Shown: piece after piece, positions 48,086-56,497 of the stretch | How positions within the stretch are numbered: the stretch's first letter is position 1 | Layout: every line of letters starts with the position of its first letter | Assembly: GCF_029961155.1 (NCBI RefSeq) | Contig: NZ_JASBRH010000004.1 | Location: 62,001-126,000 of the forward strand | Direction: 5' to 3' | Length of the DNA: 64,000 nt | Source: Pontibacterium granulatum | GTDB lineage: Bacteria > Pseudomonadota > Gammaproteobacteria > Pseudomonadales > Balneatricaceae | Notes under the pieces: generated by a model | Told to the model about the DNA's origin: nothing | Database searches by the model: none | Seen by the model: only the letters and a program-made list of their open reading frames with translations | Program-made: the position numbers and the translations under genes

Positions 48086-48430
48086 TCAGACTGTAATCCG
48101 TGGAGGGTGTTCAATCGCGGTGACAGAACAATACCGGTAATGATCCGGTTGCGGCGAACTGATATCAGCAGCTCCCTGCACCAGGGAAACCATCAATACC
48201 GGAACCATGAATGCGCTGCCACCAGAGCAGAGATGCTCAGCGCTACAAGCCGCATCCTGACAAGGTTCAATATCTTGATCACAACTGCCACCACAATCCA
48301 TGGGCACCATCAAGGCCATGTCTGTGGCCCCAGCGGCAACCATCACGTCCCCCGCGTTGGAGGCAAAGCTTGCCTGTCCCCAAAACAGGAGCAGAGTAAG
48401 CAATATGGCAACGGAGCGGGAAAGCTTCAT
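48086..48430 (-). CDS. hypothetical exported Cys-rich protein, 114 aa
   Basis: A signal peptide (MKLSRSVAILLTLLLFWGQASFASN) opens the protein. The mature part carries a Cys cluster: MDCGGSCDQDIEPCQDAACSAEHLCSGG (six cysteines). A hydrophobic stretch FMVPVLMVSLV follows. It looks like one of the small periplasmic metal-site proteins found in copper clusters. No clear ribosome binding site is seen. It is divergent from the gene at 48664. Confidence 0.65.
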   Translation of the reverse strand: MKLSRSVAILLTLLLFWGQASFASNAGDVMVAAGATDMALMVPMDCGGSCDQDIEPCQDAACSAEHLCSGGSAFMVPVLMVSLVQGAADISSPQPDHYRYCSVTAIEHPPRITV

Positions 48431-48538
48431 GGTTGTGGCGTTTACCTAGATCGGGAGAACAAACTATTTTCAGGATTACCGAATCCGAATCAAAAATCAA
48501 TTCAACCACCACGTAAAACTCAATTATTCGACCTGATG

Positions 48539-48569
48539 TTGACCTTCCCCCTACTGGAACGCCTAAGCT
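48539..48569 (+). promoter_or_regulatory. CueR-type promoter of the copA(MCO)-copB operon
   Basis: TTGACC (-35, 48539-48544) and TAAGCT (-10, 48564-48569) are separated by 19 bases, the spacer length that MerR-family activators correct. The spacer holds the dyad ACCTTCC-N7-GGAACGC, close to the CueR consensus. It lies about 95 bases before the Cys-rich gene at 48664 and reads toward copA and copB. Confidence 0.8.
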
Positions 48570-48663
48570 ACGATTTTATCGGAAATAGAAACCACCCCCG
48601 TCCGAACGTCTATTGGTACAGGCGCTAGACTGAAGAACAACATACACCAAACAGGCTACGTGG

Positions 48664-49059
48664 ATGCCCGTGTACAAAGCGATGACCATGAAACACTGCG
48701 TGCGAACATTGATACTGCTGTTCAGCCTTCTCCTGGCGATAGGAGCGGCAACTACGCCGGCACTGGGTTCAGTTGATCAATCAATAGCCCAACAAAATGG
48801 TTTGCATACGCAACATATCGATACCACACAGGTCATCAACGCTCTCTGTTACGGTAATTGCCAGCAGCACTGCCCCCAGCAAGCGAGCGGATGTGGCTAC
48901 TGTGATGGCTGCGCACAGGGCTGTGATCCAGGCCTCGTCTCAATTCCTGCGGCCCTCGTCATCCGAACAATGAGCCTGTCAGACGTGTATTCAGGAATAA
49001 AGCGACAGCAGTCCGACCGGCTTGAGCGTCCTCCGAAAAAAAACCGCTATCTCATCTGA
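48664..49059 (+). CDS. hypothetical exported Cys-rich protein, 131 aa
   Basis: The signal peptide is at MKHCVRTLILLFSLLLAIGAATTPALG (Met at 48688); the first ATG at 48664 is kept because GGCTACGTGG precedes it, but 48682 or 48688 are also possible. The mature protein has the cluster CYGNCQQHCPQQASGCGYCDGCAQGCDPG (eight cysteines), probably a metal site or disulfide knot. It is first in the CueR-type operon ahead of the multicopper oxidase. No family is named. Confidence 0.7.
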   Translation: MPVYKAMTMKHCVRTLILLFSLLLAIGAATTPALGSVDQSIAQQNGLHTQHIDTTQVINALCYGNCQQHCPQQASGCGYCDGCAQGCDPGLVSIPAALVIRTMSLSDVYSGIKRQQSDRLERPPKKNRYLI

Positions 49060-49179
49060 GTATCCAGACTGCCCGCACCCATCTCCTGAAAAACATTGGG
49101 GCAGCTCTAATATGAACATACCAACAGTGAGAAGGACGCCCCAGTTGGAGGTCCCCACTGTTAAATTGCGAGCATAGCG

Positions 49180-51045
49180 ATGAAAAAGAGACAACAACAT
49201 ACTGCAGTCCCACAGCTAAACCGGCGACGCTTTGTCACCGGTCTTGCCATGGGGGGTATCATGGCGGGCTTTGGCTTCCGTGCCGGTAGTCTGATCGCCG
49301 CCCCTGCAGCACCGGGGCAGGTTGCAGAACTGCGCGGAAACCAGTTTGACCTGAGTATCGGTCGCCAGGCTGTCAACTTCACTGGCGCCCCCCGATTTGC
49401 CACAACCGTAAACGGTTCCCTGCCGGCCCCCGTGCTGCGTTTCAAGGAAGGAGAACGGGTAACCCTCCGAGTGCACAATACCCTTGCCGAAGACAGCTCC
49501 ATCCATTGGCACGGCCTGATCCTGCCATCAAACATGGACGGAGTACCCGGTCTTTCCTTTGCGGGTATCAAGCCTGGTAACAGCTATACCTACAGCTTTG
49601 ATGTACAACAATCCGGCACTTATTGGTATCACAGCCACTCCGGTTTCCAAGAGCAAACAGGGCTGTACGGGGCAATCGTTATCGATCCAAAGGAACCTGA
49701 GCCTTTTACCTACGACCGTGATTACGTGATGCTTCTCTCCGACTGGACTGACGAAGATCCGGTGGATGTCTACGCCAAACTCAAGAAGATGAGCCACTAC
49801 TACAACTTCAACGAGCGCACGGTAGCAGACACCTGGCGTGAGGTTAAAGAACGAGGTGTCCACGCTACCTTCAAGGCACGTGAGATGTGGAATCAGATGC
49901 GCATGAGTGAAACCGATATCTCGGATGTGACCGGTTACACCTACAGCTTCCTGATGAACGGGCAAACGCCGGCAGAAGGTTGGAAAGGTCTCTTCCGCCG
50001 CGGGGAAAAGATCCGTCTGCGCTTTATCAACGCTGCCGCAATGACCTTCTTTGACGTACGCATTCCCGGCTTGAAGATGACTGTCGTCGCAGCGGATGGT
50101 CAGAATGTGGAACCGGTGACTGTAGAGGAGTTCCGCATCGGCGTGGCCGAAACCTACGATGTGATAGTGGAACCGTCTGATAACCAGGCCTACACCGTGT
50201 TCGCTCAGGCGATTGACCGCTCCGGATACGCCCGCGGTACCCTGACGCCAGACCACAACCTGACTGCCGAAGTGCCGGCACTGGATCCGGTACCGGTTCT
50301 CAGCCACGGCGACATGGGCATGGCGCATGGCAATCACGCAATGATAGGGGCTGCCGCGATGAAGAATGGCAACGGAATGGATCATTCCATGCATCAGATG
50401 GGTGGTTCCGGAGGCATGGATCATTCGATGCACAATATGGACGGCACTGCAGGTATGGATCACTCCATGCACAACATGGGTGACAGCAATGGTATGACCC
50501 ATTCGATGCACAGGGCCAACACGCCGAAGCCATTAACACATGCAGCCACTGAATACGGCCCCCATGTGGACATGCGCGCCGAGAATCCCCTATACCGCTT
50601 GGATGACCCCGGCGTGGGTTTGCGCAACAACGGTCGCCACGTCCTCACCTATGCTGATCTACGCAACCTGCACCCAACCCCGGATCCACGAGAGCCTGAA
50701 CGGGAGATTGAACTGCACCTGACCGGTAATATGAGCCGCTACATGTGGTCGATCAACGGTGTTAAATACGCCAATGCCGATCCGATCCAGCTGAAATACG
50801 GTGAGCGAGTGCGGATCACCTTCGTCAATGACACCATGATGAACCACCCGATGCATCTGCATGGTATGTGGAGCGATTTGGAAACCGGCGATGACCGCCA
50901 TATTCCGCGCAAGCACACCGTGATCGTGCAACCGGGTTCACGTATCAGCTACCGCGTTACCGCCGATGCTCTCGGCAGGTGGGCCTATCACTGCCACCTG
51001 ATCTACCACATGCCGGGCATGTTCCGCGAAGTCCACGTGAGCTAA
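49180..51045 (+). CDS. copA: periplasmic multicopper oxidase, copper resistance CopA (PcoA type)
   Basis: 621 residues. A Tat signal (NRRRFVTGLAMGGIMAGFGFRA) exports it folded. Three cupredoxin domains carry the copper motifs HWHG (SSIHWHGLILP), YHSH (GTYWYHSHSGF), HPMHLHGM and HCHLIYHMPGMF. Between domains 2 and 3 lies a Met/His-rich run of four 13-residue repeats (MDHSMH type, 50377-50514). Such proteins oxidise and bind Cu(I) in the periplasm. The gene precedes copB in the same operon. This copA is distinct from the ATPase gene at 53899, which is also called copA. Confidence 0.95.
   Translation: MKKRQQHTAVPQLNRRRFVTGLAMGGIMAGFGFRAGSLIAAPAAPGQVAELRGNQFDLSIGRQAVNFTGAPRFATTVNGSLPAPVLRFKEGERVTLRVHNTLAEDSSIHWHGLILPSNMDGVPGLSFAGIKPGNSYTYSFDVQQSGTYWYHSHSGFQEQTGLYGAIVIDPKEPEPFTYDRDYVMLLSDWTDEDPVDVYAKLKKMSHYYNFNERTVADTWREVKERGVHATFKAREMWNQMRMSETDISDVTGYTYSFLMNGQTPAEGWKGLFRRGEKIRLRFINAAAMTFFDVRIPGLKMTVVAADGQNVEPVTVEEFRIGVAETYDVIVEPSDNQAYTVFAQAIDRSGYARGTLTPDHNLTAEVPALDPVPVLSHGDMGMAHGNHAMIGAAAMKNGNGMDHSMHQMGGSGGMDHSMHNMDGTAGMDHSMHNMGDSNGMTHSMHRANTPKPLTHAATEYGPHVDMRAENPLYRLDDPGVGLRNNGRHVLTYADLRNLHPTPDPREPEREIELHLTGNMSRYMWSINGVKYANADPIQLKYGERVRITFVNDTMMNHPMHLHGMWSDLETGDDRHIPRKHTVIVQPGSRISYRVTADALGRWAYHCHLIYHMPGMFREVHVS
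50377..50514 (+). repeat. Met/His-rich tandem repeats within the multicopper oxidase
   Basis: Four tandem units begin at 50377, 50416, 50455 and 50494, three of them 39 bases (13 residues) each. All carry M-D/T-H-S-M-H. The Met and His residues are suited to bind Cu(I) and Cu(II). Copy number may vary between strains. Confidence 0.8.
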
Positions 51046-51055
51046 GGGAGACTTA

Positions 51056-51763
51056 ATGATGAAAAGAATCACAACCTCTGTGCTGACGCTCTCCCTGTTG
51101 CTTTCACCCGCTGCCCAGGCAGCGATGGAGGACGATCCACTGCTGAGCATGGTCACCATCGACCAGCTGGAAAAACGTGATGCCAGCGGCGGTAACCCAG
51201 TGGTCTGGGAGATTCAGGGCTGGCTGGGTTACGATCTGGACAAGCTCGTCTTCAAGACTGAGGGCGAACGGGTAACAGGCGAAACCGAAGACGCCGAGTT
51301 ACAGTTACTCTACAGCCGGGCAGTTGATCCCTATTGGGATTTCCAGATCGGCGTACGTCATGATTTTCGCCCCGATCCTTCACAGAACTGGGCAGTGCTT
51401 GGATTCCAGGGGCTCACCCCCTACTTTCTGGAAACCGACGCCAGCTTGTTTATCGGTGAATCCGGCCAAAGCGCACTGCGCCTGGAGACGGAGTACGAAC
51501 TAATGCTCACACAAAAGTGGGTGCTTGCTCCGGAACTTGAGGTCAATCTGTATGCTGAGGACGACGAGGCGCGGGGCATCGGTTCTGGCCTATCCGGTCT
51601 GGAGCTGGGCCTGCGTCTTCGATATGAGATCCGGCGTGAGTTTGCGCCATACATTGGCCTGAACTGGGAGCGTAAATTCGGCCAGACCGCCGACTTCGCC
51701 CGCGACGAGGGAGAAGATACGAACGATCTGCAGGCGGTGATAGGTATCCGTGCCTGGTTCTGA
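51056..51763 (+). CDS. copB: copper resistance protein CopB (outer membrane)
   Basis: 235 residues. The signal peptide (MKRITTSVLTLSLLLSPAAQA) is followed by the CopB core: WEIQGWLGYDLDKLVFKTEGER and the beta-barrel repeats AELQLLYSRAVDPYWDFQIGVRHD, ending in Trp-Phe as outer-membrane barrels do. It is shorter than Pseudomonas CopB, lacking the long Met/His-rich N-terminal linker. It starts 11 bases after the multicopper oxidase stop with GGGAGA upstream. Confidence 0.93.
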   Translation: MMKRITTSVLTLSLLLSPAAQAAMEDDPLLSMVTIDQLEKRDASGGNPVVWEIQGWLGYDLDKLVFKTEGERVTGETEDAELQLLYSRAVDPYWDFQIGVRHDFRPDPSQNWAVLGFQGLTPYFLETDASLFIGESGQSALRLETEYELMLTQKWVLAPELEVNLYAEDDEARGIGSGLSGLELGLRLRYEIRREFAPYIGLNWERKFGQTADFARDEGEDTNDLQAVIGIRAWF

Positions 51764-51773
51764 TCCACGTACG

Positions 51774-51812
51774 AAAAAAGCCCCTTGCCGAACTCAAGGC
51801 AGGGGGCTTTTG
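51774..51812. terminator. bidirectional terminator between copB and the diheme cytochrome
   Basis: AAAAGCCCC and GGGGCTTTT pair, with TTGCC/GGCAG inner pairs, around GAACTCAA. It is A-rich on the left and T-rich on the right, so it stops both converging operons. Confidence 0.85.
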
Positions 51813-51831
51813 TTTGCGGAGCTAACGGACC

Positions 51832-52722
51832 TTACTTGCGATTCATCAGGTAGTGCGCCATCGCTTCCAGATCCTCCGGCTGCAGGTAGGCGGTCCCGTC
51901 ACGTACCACCTCTCCCATGCTACCTCCAAAGACATCACCATCCGGCTTTATGCCGGACTGTAAGGCCCAGGCCAGGTCCTTCACCGTCCAGCCAGCCTCG
52001 GTCAGCGCCTGGGGAGTAATGGCCGGGATCTGACCTTCGGCTTGCAACATAGAGACACTGCCAGTGTAATCCCTATCCCGCTTCAGCCCCCCCAATAGAT
52101 TGCGGGGTGTATGGCAGGCAGCACAATGCGCAGCGCTCTCGACCAGGTATTCACCACGGCGATATTTCTCCTCCCTATTGGCTGCGACATCCAGTCGCCC
52201 TTCGGTAAAGAACACTTTTTGCCAAAGATACAGGCCATTGCGCTGAGAAAACGGGAAGCTCAGGTCGTGTTCAGACACGGTATCCGCCACCGCAGGCACG
52301 GTCTGAAAGGCCGCCCAAAGGTCCGCAATATCCTGGTCACTGAATTTTGTGTAGAAGCTATACGGAAAAGCTGGGTAGTAGGGTTTCCCGGCAGGTGATA
52401 TTCCCTTTCGCAAAGCCACAGCGAACTGTTCCTGCGTCCAGCCACCGATTCCATGCTCCACGTCGGTGGTCAGGTTAGGCGCATAGAAAGTGCCAAAGGG
52501 AGTTTCCAACCCGGACCCGCCCGCCAGCGGCGCACCACCGTCTTCGATACGGGTATGACAGGCTATACAGCCCGATGCCCGCGCTAAGTAGGCGCCCCTG
52601 GCCACATCGCCAGTCGTGGCATTTAATTGCTCAGGCCCCACGTTGGCCAACAGGGGCAGGCTGTTCCAGCCCACCACTGCTGCAGCCAATGTTACGCCCA
52701 GGGCTATTACCAGACGTTTCAT
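51832..52722 (-). CDS. diheme cytochrome c
   Basis: 296 residues with a signal anchor (MKRLVIALGVTLAAAVVGWNSLPLLANV). Two heme sites CIACH (about residue 55) and CAACH (about 200) lie in two similar domains; both have the GYLARASGC/GEYLVESAAHC lead-in of the alcohol dehydrogenase cytochrome subunit type. GGAGG precedes the ATG. It is last in the minus-strand copper operon, 14 bases after the c-prime gene. It may accept electrons from, or hand them to, other members of the locus. Confidence 0.88.
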   Translation of the reverse strand: MKRLVIALGVTLAAAVVGWNSLPLLANVGPEQLNATTGDVARGAYLARASGCIACHTRIEDGGAPLAGGSGLETPFGTFYAPNLTTDVEHGIGGWTQEQFAVALRKGISPAGKPYYPAFPYSFYTKFSDQDIADLWAAFQTVPAVADTVSEHDLSFPFSQRNGLYLWQKVFFTEGRLDVAANREEKYRRGEYLVESAAHCAACHTPRNLLGGLKRDRDYTGSVSMLQAEGQIPAITPQALTEAGWTVKDLAWALQSGIKPDGDVFGGSMGEVVRDGTAYLQPEDLEAMAHYLMNRK

Positions 52723-52736
52723 CAGCCAACCTCCGT

Positions 52737-53312
52737 TTAATCCTCTACCCGATATCGGGTGTGGCAGGAAGAACAGTTGTCGGTCAGCATCTTAAACACC
52801 ATGTTGGATGGCATCGCCGCATAATGCTCGGCAGAATCCATCTCACCGCCCATCATGTGACCGCCCCCCATCATACTTTTCTGTCCCATCATGCCGGCGC
52901 TGCCCATCATATGCCCATTGGCCTGAGCCGCTCCCTGCTGGTTCTCTGCCGCATCGTGCAACCCCTGGCTGATCACCTGCTGACGCTTAGCCAGCTTTTC
53001 AAAACGCTCCCACTCCTGCCAGATCAAAGGTTTTGCCTCCGACGGGCCGTGGATGCTATTTTTCGGGAAAAGCCTGGTCATCGCATCGCCGGAATGATTG
53101 CGGATCACCAGCGCGGCTTTTCGCACAATTTCAGCGTCGTAGGCTCGTTCCCCCTTATAGATTGCGGACAGGGTCTTTATCGCTCCCTTCATATCGTCCA
53201 TCAGATCCATCCGTTCCTTGACGACGCCCTTGGCACCCCCGTGCGCCTGCACCATTGGAGCCGCGATCACTGCGGATGAGAGAACCAGTACTGTCAGTGT
53301 TTTACGTAACAT
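52737..53312 (-). CDS. cytochrome c-prime with Met-rich insertion
   Basis: 191 residues. Signal peptide (MLRKTLTVLVLSSAVIAAPMVQA), then a four-helix bundle of class II cytochrome c, and the heme site CSSCH at 180-184 near the C-terminus. Normal c-prime proteins have about 130-155 mature residues. Here residues 132-159 (bases 52836-52919) are an insertion with nine or more Met (HMM, MM, MM and HMM units) before the last helix. Such clusters bind Cu(I). AGGAG precedes the ATG. Confidence 0.88.
   Translation of the reverse strand: MLRKTLTVLVLSSAVIAAPMVQAHGGAKGVVKERMDLMDDMKGAIKTLSAIYKGERAYDAEIVRKAALVIRNHSGDAMTRLFPKNSIHGPSEAKPLIWQEWERFEKLAKRQQVISQGLHDAAENQQGAAQANGHMMGSAGMMGQKSMMGGGHMMGGEMDSAEHYAAMPSNMVFKMLTDNCSSCHTRYRVED
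52836..52919 (-). other. Met-rich insert in the cytochrome c-prime
   Basis: Codons for residues 132-159, with Met-Met doublets separated by Gly, Ser, Gln and Lys, and His residues beside two of them. It lies in the loop before the heme helix. Confidence 0.75.
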
Positions 53313-53375
53313 TTTTTCTTACTCCTGAAGAATTCGAAAGATAACACGTGCAGCGACACGCGTATTGCTGATTAT

Positions 53376-53756
53376 TCAGGCGTAATATTTCGGAGGCGGT
53401 AGCTCCAGGGAGGCTTCGTAGAACGGCAGTGCAGGCGCCGGATGTACCTGAACGCCGGAAAGATTCCTTTCCAGATTTGCACGCCACTCGATCAGGGTGC
53501 ACAAGGTGTGAGCAGGATGGCATTCACCCGCGTGGACAGGCTCTTGACTCAGTTGGGAGATACTGGAGTCCATCGCTTGCGACTCCTCATCCTGCGCTGT
53601 GAAATGATGATGCTGGCTGCCATGGGAATGAAACAGCAGGCCCGGCATATGCCCCGCCTGCTCGGTAACGAGTACGATCGCGTGCACCTGGAGAGGTTGA
53701 ATCTGCACCACCAGTATCAGTAGCACCGCGATCGTTCGAATCAGTACTGGTCTCAT
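53376..53756 (-). CDS. hypothetical exported His-rich protein, 126 aa
   Basis: The start at 53756 (MRPVLIRTIAVLLILVVQIQPLQVHA) gives a signal peptide; an upstream TTG start at 53816 overlaps the stop of the 27-residue peptide gene. The mature part has a His cluster (FHSHGSQHHHF) and ECHPAHTLC. It is typical of short metal-binding exported proteins in copper islands. It ends 63 bases before the c-prime start with no strong terminator between, so it is likely in one operon. Confidence 0.65.
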   Translation of the reverse strand: MRPVLIRTIAVLLILVVQIQPLQVHAIVLVTEQAGHMPGLLFHSHGSQHHHFTAQDEESQAMDSSISQLSQEPVHAGECHPAHTLCTLIEWRANLERNLSGVQVHPAPALPFYEASLELPPPKYYA

Positions 53757-53812
53757 TCTGTATTTGTGTTGGCTAGCAGGAGTCTCTGTTTGAACATCTG
53801 TTACGGCCAAGA

Positions 53813-53896
53813 TCAATCCCCGTCAGCCCGGTACAACCAAAACCACCAAACGATCCATGCAATCAGCGCCAGTCCGAGCAAATTAATCCAAATCAC
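53813..53896 (-). CDS. 27-residue membrane peptide after the copper ATPase
   Basis: A 27-codon ORF from a GTG start: MIWINLLGLALIAWIVWWFW followed by LYRADGD. The last codons of the ATPase gene supply GAGGAGG, 7 bases before the GTG. Residues 2-20 are one hydrophobic helix with five Trp. The tight placement and good ribosome site argue for a real gene. It may be a small partner or stabiliser of the ATPase, in the manner of other tiny P-type ATPase subunits, but that is inference. Confidence 0.6.
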   Translation of the reverse strand: MIWINLLGLALIAWIVWWFWLYRADGD

Positions 53897-53898
53897 GA

Positions 53899-56208
53899 TC
53901 AAACCTCCTCAACGTGGCTACGCCCCAATTTCAACAGGCGCAAGCGGTTGGCGTTGGTTACCACGGTCACAGACGAACACGCCATTGCAGCACCGGCGAT
54001 TACCGGACTCAGCAACATGCCGGTCAGCGGATACAAAATGCCGGCGGCAATCGGAATGCCCGCCACATTGTAGATAAAGGCCCCAAACAGGTTCTGCCGG
54101 ATATTCTTCAGGGTGGCGCGACTCACTGTCACCGCATCAGCCAGACCATGCAGGGACGCACGCATCAGCGTGATATCGGCACTTTCGATTGCCACATCGG
54201 TACCACTACCGATCGCAAAGCCAACATCCGCCTGCGCCAGTGCCGGCGCGTCGTTGATGCCGTCACCGGTCATGCCCACGATCTCGCCCCGTTGCTGTAA
54301 CGCTTTGACCTGGCCCGCCTTGTCCTGCGGTAGTACTTCGGCAAAGAATTCATCCACCCCCACCTGCTGGGCTACCGCTTTTGCGGTGTTGTAGTTGTCG
54401 CCGGTCAGCATCACAACACGCATCCCTTTCGCCTGTAAACGGGCAATCGCCTCGCGGGAATCTTCACGCACCGGGTCGGAGATACCTATAATCGCGGCCA
54501 GCTGCTTATCCAATGCAACGAATACCGGGGTCTTACCCTCTGCAGCCATACGCGTTACCGTTGCGTCAGCCGAATCGATCTGAATCTGATGATCCAGCAT
54601 CATCGCACGGTTACCCAACAGTACAGTGCGTCCGATGATTGTGCCTGATACACCCTTACCGGCCTCGGCGTGGAAATCACTCACCGGCTCGAGTTCCAGA
54701 CTGCGACCACGCGCCGCTTCCAGAATGGCGTTCGCCAGCGGATGTTCGGAGCCAGTCTCCAAGCTTGCCGCAGCAGCCAGCATCTCGGCTTCGCTAAAAC
54801 CGTTTAAAGGCGCAATCTCGGTGACCTGTGGCTCACCGGCGGTGATCGTGCCGGTTTTATCCAGCACCATGGTGGTTATCTTTGACGCGGTCTGCAGCGC
54901 TTCCCCATTACGGATCAGCACACCCGCTTCGGCGGCCTTACCTACCCCAACAATCACCGACATCGGCGTTGCCAGACCCAGCGCACACGGACACGCGATG
55001 ATCAGCACCGTGGTTGCAGACACCAGCGCCAATGCGATCGCTTGCTCAGGCCCGAAGTTCAGCCAGGTCAGCGCCGTCAGTACCGCAACAATCATGATCG
55101 CAGGCACAAAATACGCCGACACCTGATCGGCCAACCGACTGATTGGCAACTTGGCGTTTTGCGCCTGTTTCACCATTCCGATGATCTGTGCCAGCATGGT
55201 CTGCTTGCCCACACGGGTGGCTTCCAACAGCACAGAACCGGTTTTGTTCAATGTGCCGGCAACCATCTCATCACCGCTGTTCTTCTCGACCGGGATCGGT
55301 TCGCCGGTCAGCATCGATTCGTCAACGGCGGTATAGCCCTCCAGCACAACACCATCCACCGGTACTTTTTCACCCGGACGGATACGTACGCGATCCCCCT
55401 TCAGGACATCGTCGATATCCACATCGATCTCCTGACCATCACGCAGGACACGTGCGGTTCGGGTCTGCAGGCCGATCAAGCGCTTGATCGCCTGGGAGGT
55501 GCGGCCACGCGCCCGCAACTCCAGGGCCAGCCCCAGATTGATCAGACCGATAATCATCGCGGTTGCTTCGAAGTACACATGGCGTGCCATCACAGGCACC
55601 AGGTCGGGTATCAACACGATCACCATGGAGTACAGCCAGGCGGTCCCGGTTCCCAAAGCAATCAGGGTATCCATATTGGCATTATGGTTACGCACCGACT
55701 TCCAGGCGCCCACGTAGAAATGACGGCCGGGAAACAACATAACCAGAAAGGTAATAACCCCTACCGCAAGCCAGCCAAGCTGCGATGCCCCCGCAGACAC
55801 CATCATCTCGCCACCCAACACGCCATACAGCATCAGCGGTACACCGACACCCAGCGCAATCACCATATGGCTGATCAACTGTTTGTAACGGCGCTGCTCC
55901 GCCAGCTCTTTTTCAGCCAGCAGCTCCGCCTCCGCTTCACCCGAGGTGAGGCGTGCCTTGTAGCCTGCGTTTTCCACCGCAATAATCAGCGCCTCAGCGG
56001 TAACCGGCCCAGTCACACTCACCGTGCGCTGGGCAAAGTTCATCACCGCCGTATCCACACCGGGTACGGCATTGAGGGCTTTTTCTATTTTGCCGACACA
56101 ACTGGCGCATCCGGCGCCTTCGATCAACAATTCCTGCTTGGATGGATGCTCGGTCTCAGAGACCAGCGCCTGACTGCTCGCAGCGAGATAATCCTGTGCA
56201 GATGCCAT
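53899..56208 (-). CDS. copA: Cu(I)-exporting P-type ATPase CopA
   Basis: 769 residues. One N-terminal metal-binding domain has GAGCASC (Cys34, Cys37). The P-type core has TGEPIPVEK, the Cu(I) channel motif [10 protein letters not shown], the phosphorylation site [16 protein letters not shown], and the hinge [15 protein letters not shown]. It pumps Cu(I) out of the cytosol. GGAGG lies 8 bases before the ATG. A CueR-type promoter stands 72 bases upstream, and four small genes follow on the same strand. Confidence 0.95.
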   Translation of the reverse strand: MASAQDYLAASSQALVSETEHPSKQELLIEGAGCASCVGKIEKALNAVPGVDTAVMNFAQRTVSVTGPVTAEALIIAVENAGYKARLTSGEAEAELLAEKELAEQRRYKQLISHMVIALGVGVPLMLYGVLGGEMMVSAGASQLGWLAVGVITFLVMLFPGRHFYVGAWKSVRNHNANMDTLIALGTGTAWLYSMVIVLIPDLVPVMARHVYFEATAMIIGLINLGLALELRARGRTSQAIKRLIGLQTRTARVLRDGQEIDVDIDDVLKGDRVRIRPGEKVPVDGVVLEGYTAVDESMLTGEPIPVEKNSGDEMVAGTLNKTGSVLLEATRVGKQTMLAQIIGMVKQAQNAKLPISRLADQVSAYFVPAIMIVAVLTALTWLNFGPEQAIALALVSATTVLIIACPCALGLATPMSVIVGVGKAAEAGVLIRNGEALQTASKITTMVLDKTGTITAGEPQVTEIAPLNGFSEAEMLAAAASLETGSEHPLANAILEAARGRSLELEPVSDFHAEAGKGVSGTIIGRTVLLGNRAMMLDHQIQIDSADATVTRMAAEGKTPVFVALDKQLAAIIGISDPVREDSREAIARLQAKGMRVVMLTGDNYNTAKAVAQQVGVDEFFAEVLPQDKAGQVKALQQRGEIVGMTGDGINDAPALAQADVGFAIGSGTDVAIESADITLMRASLHGLADAVTVSRATLKNIRQNLFGAFIYNVAGIPIAAGILYPLTGMLLSPVIAGAAMACSSVTVVTNANRLRLLKLGRSHVEEV

Positions 56209-56279
56209 CTGCTATACCTCCGGAATGCCAATGCAGACACAAAAGACTGCACCGGAAATTTAAAACTCCACTGGAATAT

Positions 56280-56310
56280 AGCCTAGACGTTCCAGCAACT
56301 GGAAGGTCAA
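56280..56310 (-). promoter_or_regulatory. CueR-type promoter of the copper ATPase operon
   Basis: On the minus strand, TTGACC (-35, 56310-56305) and TAGGCT (-10, 56285-56280) are 19 bases apart. The spacer contains ACCTTCC-N7-GGAACGT (56307-56287), one mismatch from the perfect ACCTTCC/GGAAGGT dyad. This is the signature of Cu-responsive MerR-family promoters. Confidence 0.88.
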
Positions 56311-56367
56311 GCAGCTTCTTGCAGGCGTTAACGCAACAGGAAACCGAGACAGCGCAAATTTGAGGCA

Positions 56368-56396
56368 TAAAAAAACCGCCAGGTGGCGGAATTTTT
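56368..56396 (-). terminator. terminator of the tRNA operon
   Basis: On the minus strand, CCGCC and GGCGG pair around ACCT and run into seven Ts. It lies 4 bases after the second tRNA-Lys. Confidence 0.85.
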
Positions 56397-56399
56397 AAG

Positions 56400-56475
56400 T
56401 GGTGGGTCGTATAGGATTCGAACCTATGACCAATTGGTTAAAAGCCAACTGCTCTACCAACTGAGCTAACGACCC
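56400..56475 (-). tRNA. tRNA-Lys (TTT), copy 2
   Basis: 76 nucleotides with encoded CCA. The acceptor stem GGGTCGT pairs with ACGACCC, the anticodon loop reads CTTTTAA (TTT), and the T-arm GGTTCGAATCC is canonical. It is identical to the copy at 56498. Confidence 0.98.
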
Positions 56476-56497
56476 GGTAGAGAAAGCGTGTAGAAAG

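Noticed and set aside
55042-56286. 414-codon plus-strand ORF opposite the copper ATPase
   Set aside because: His/Gln/Arg-rich antisense frame; the ATPase is certain.
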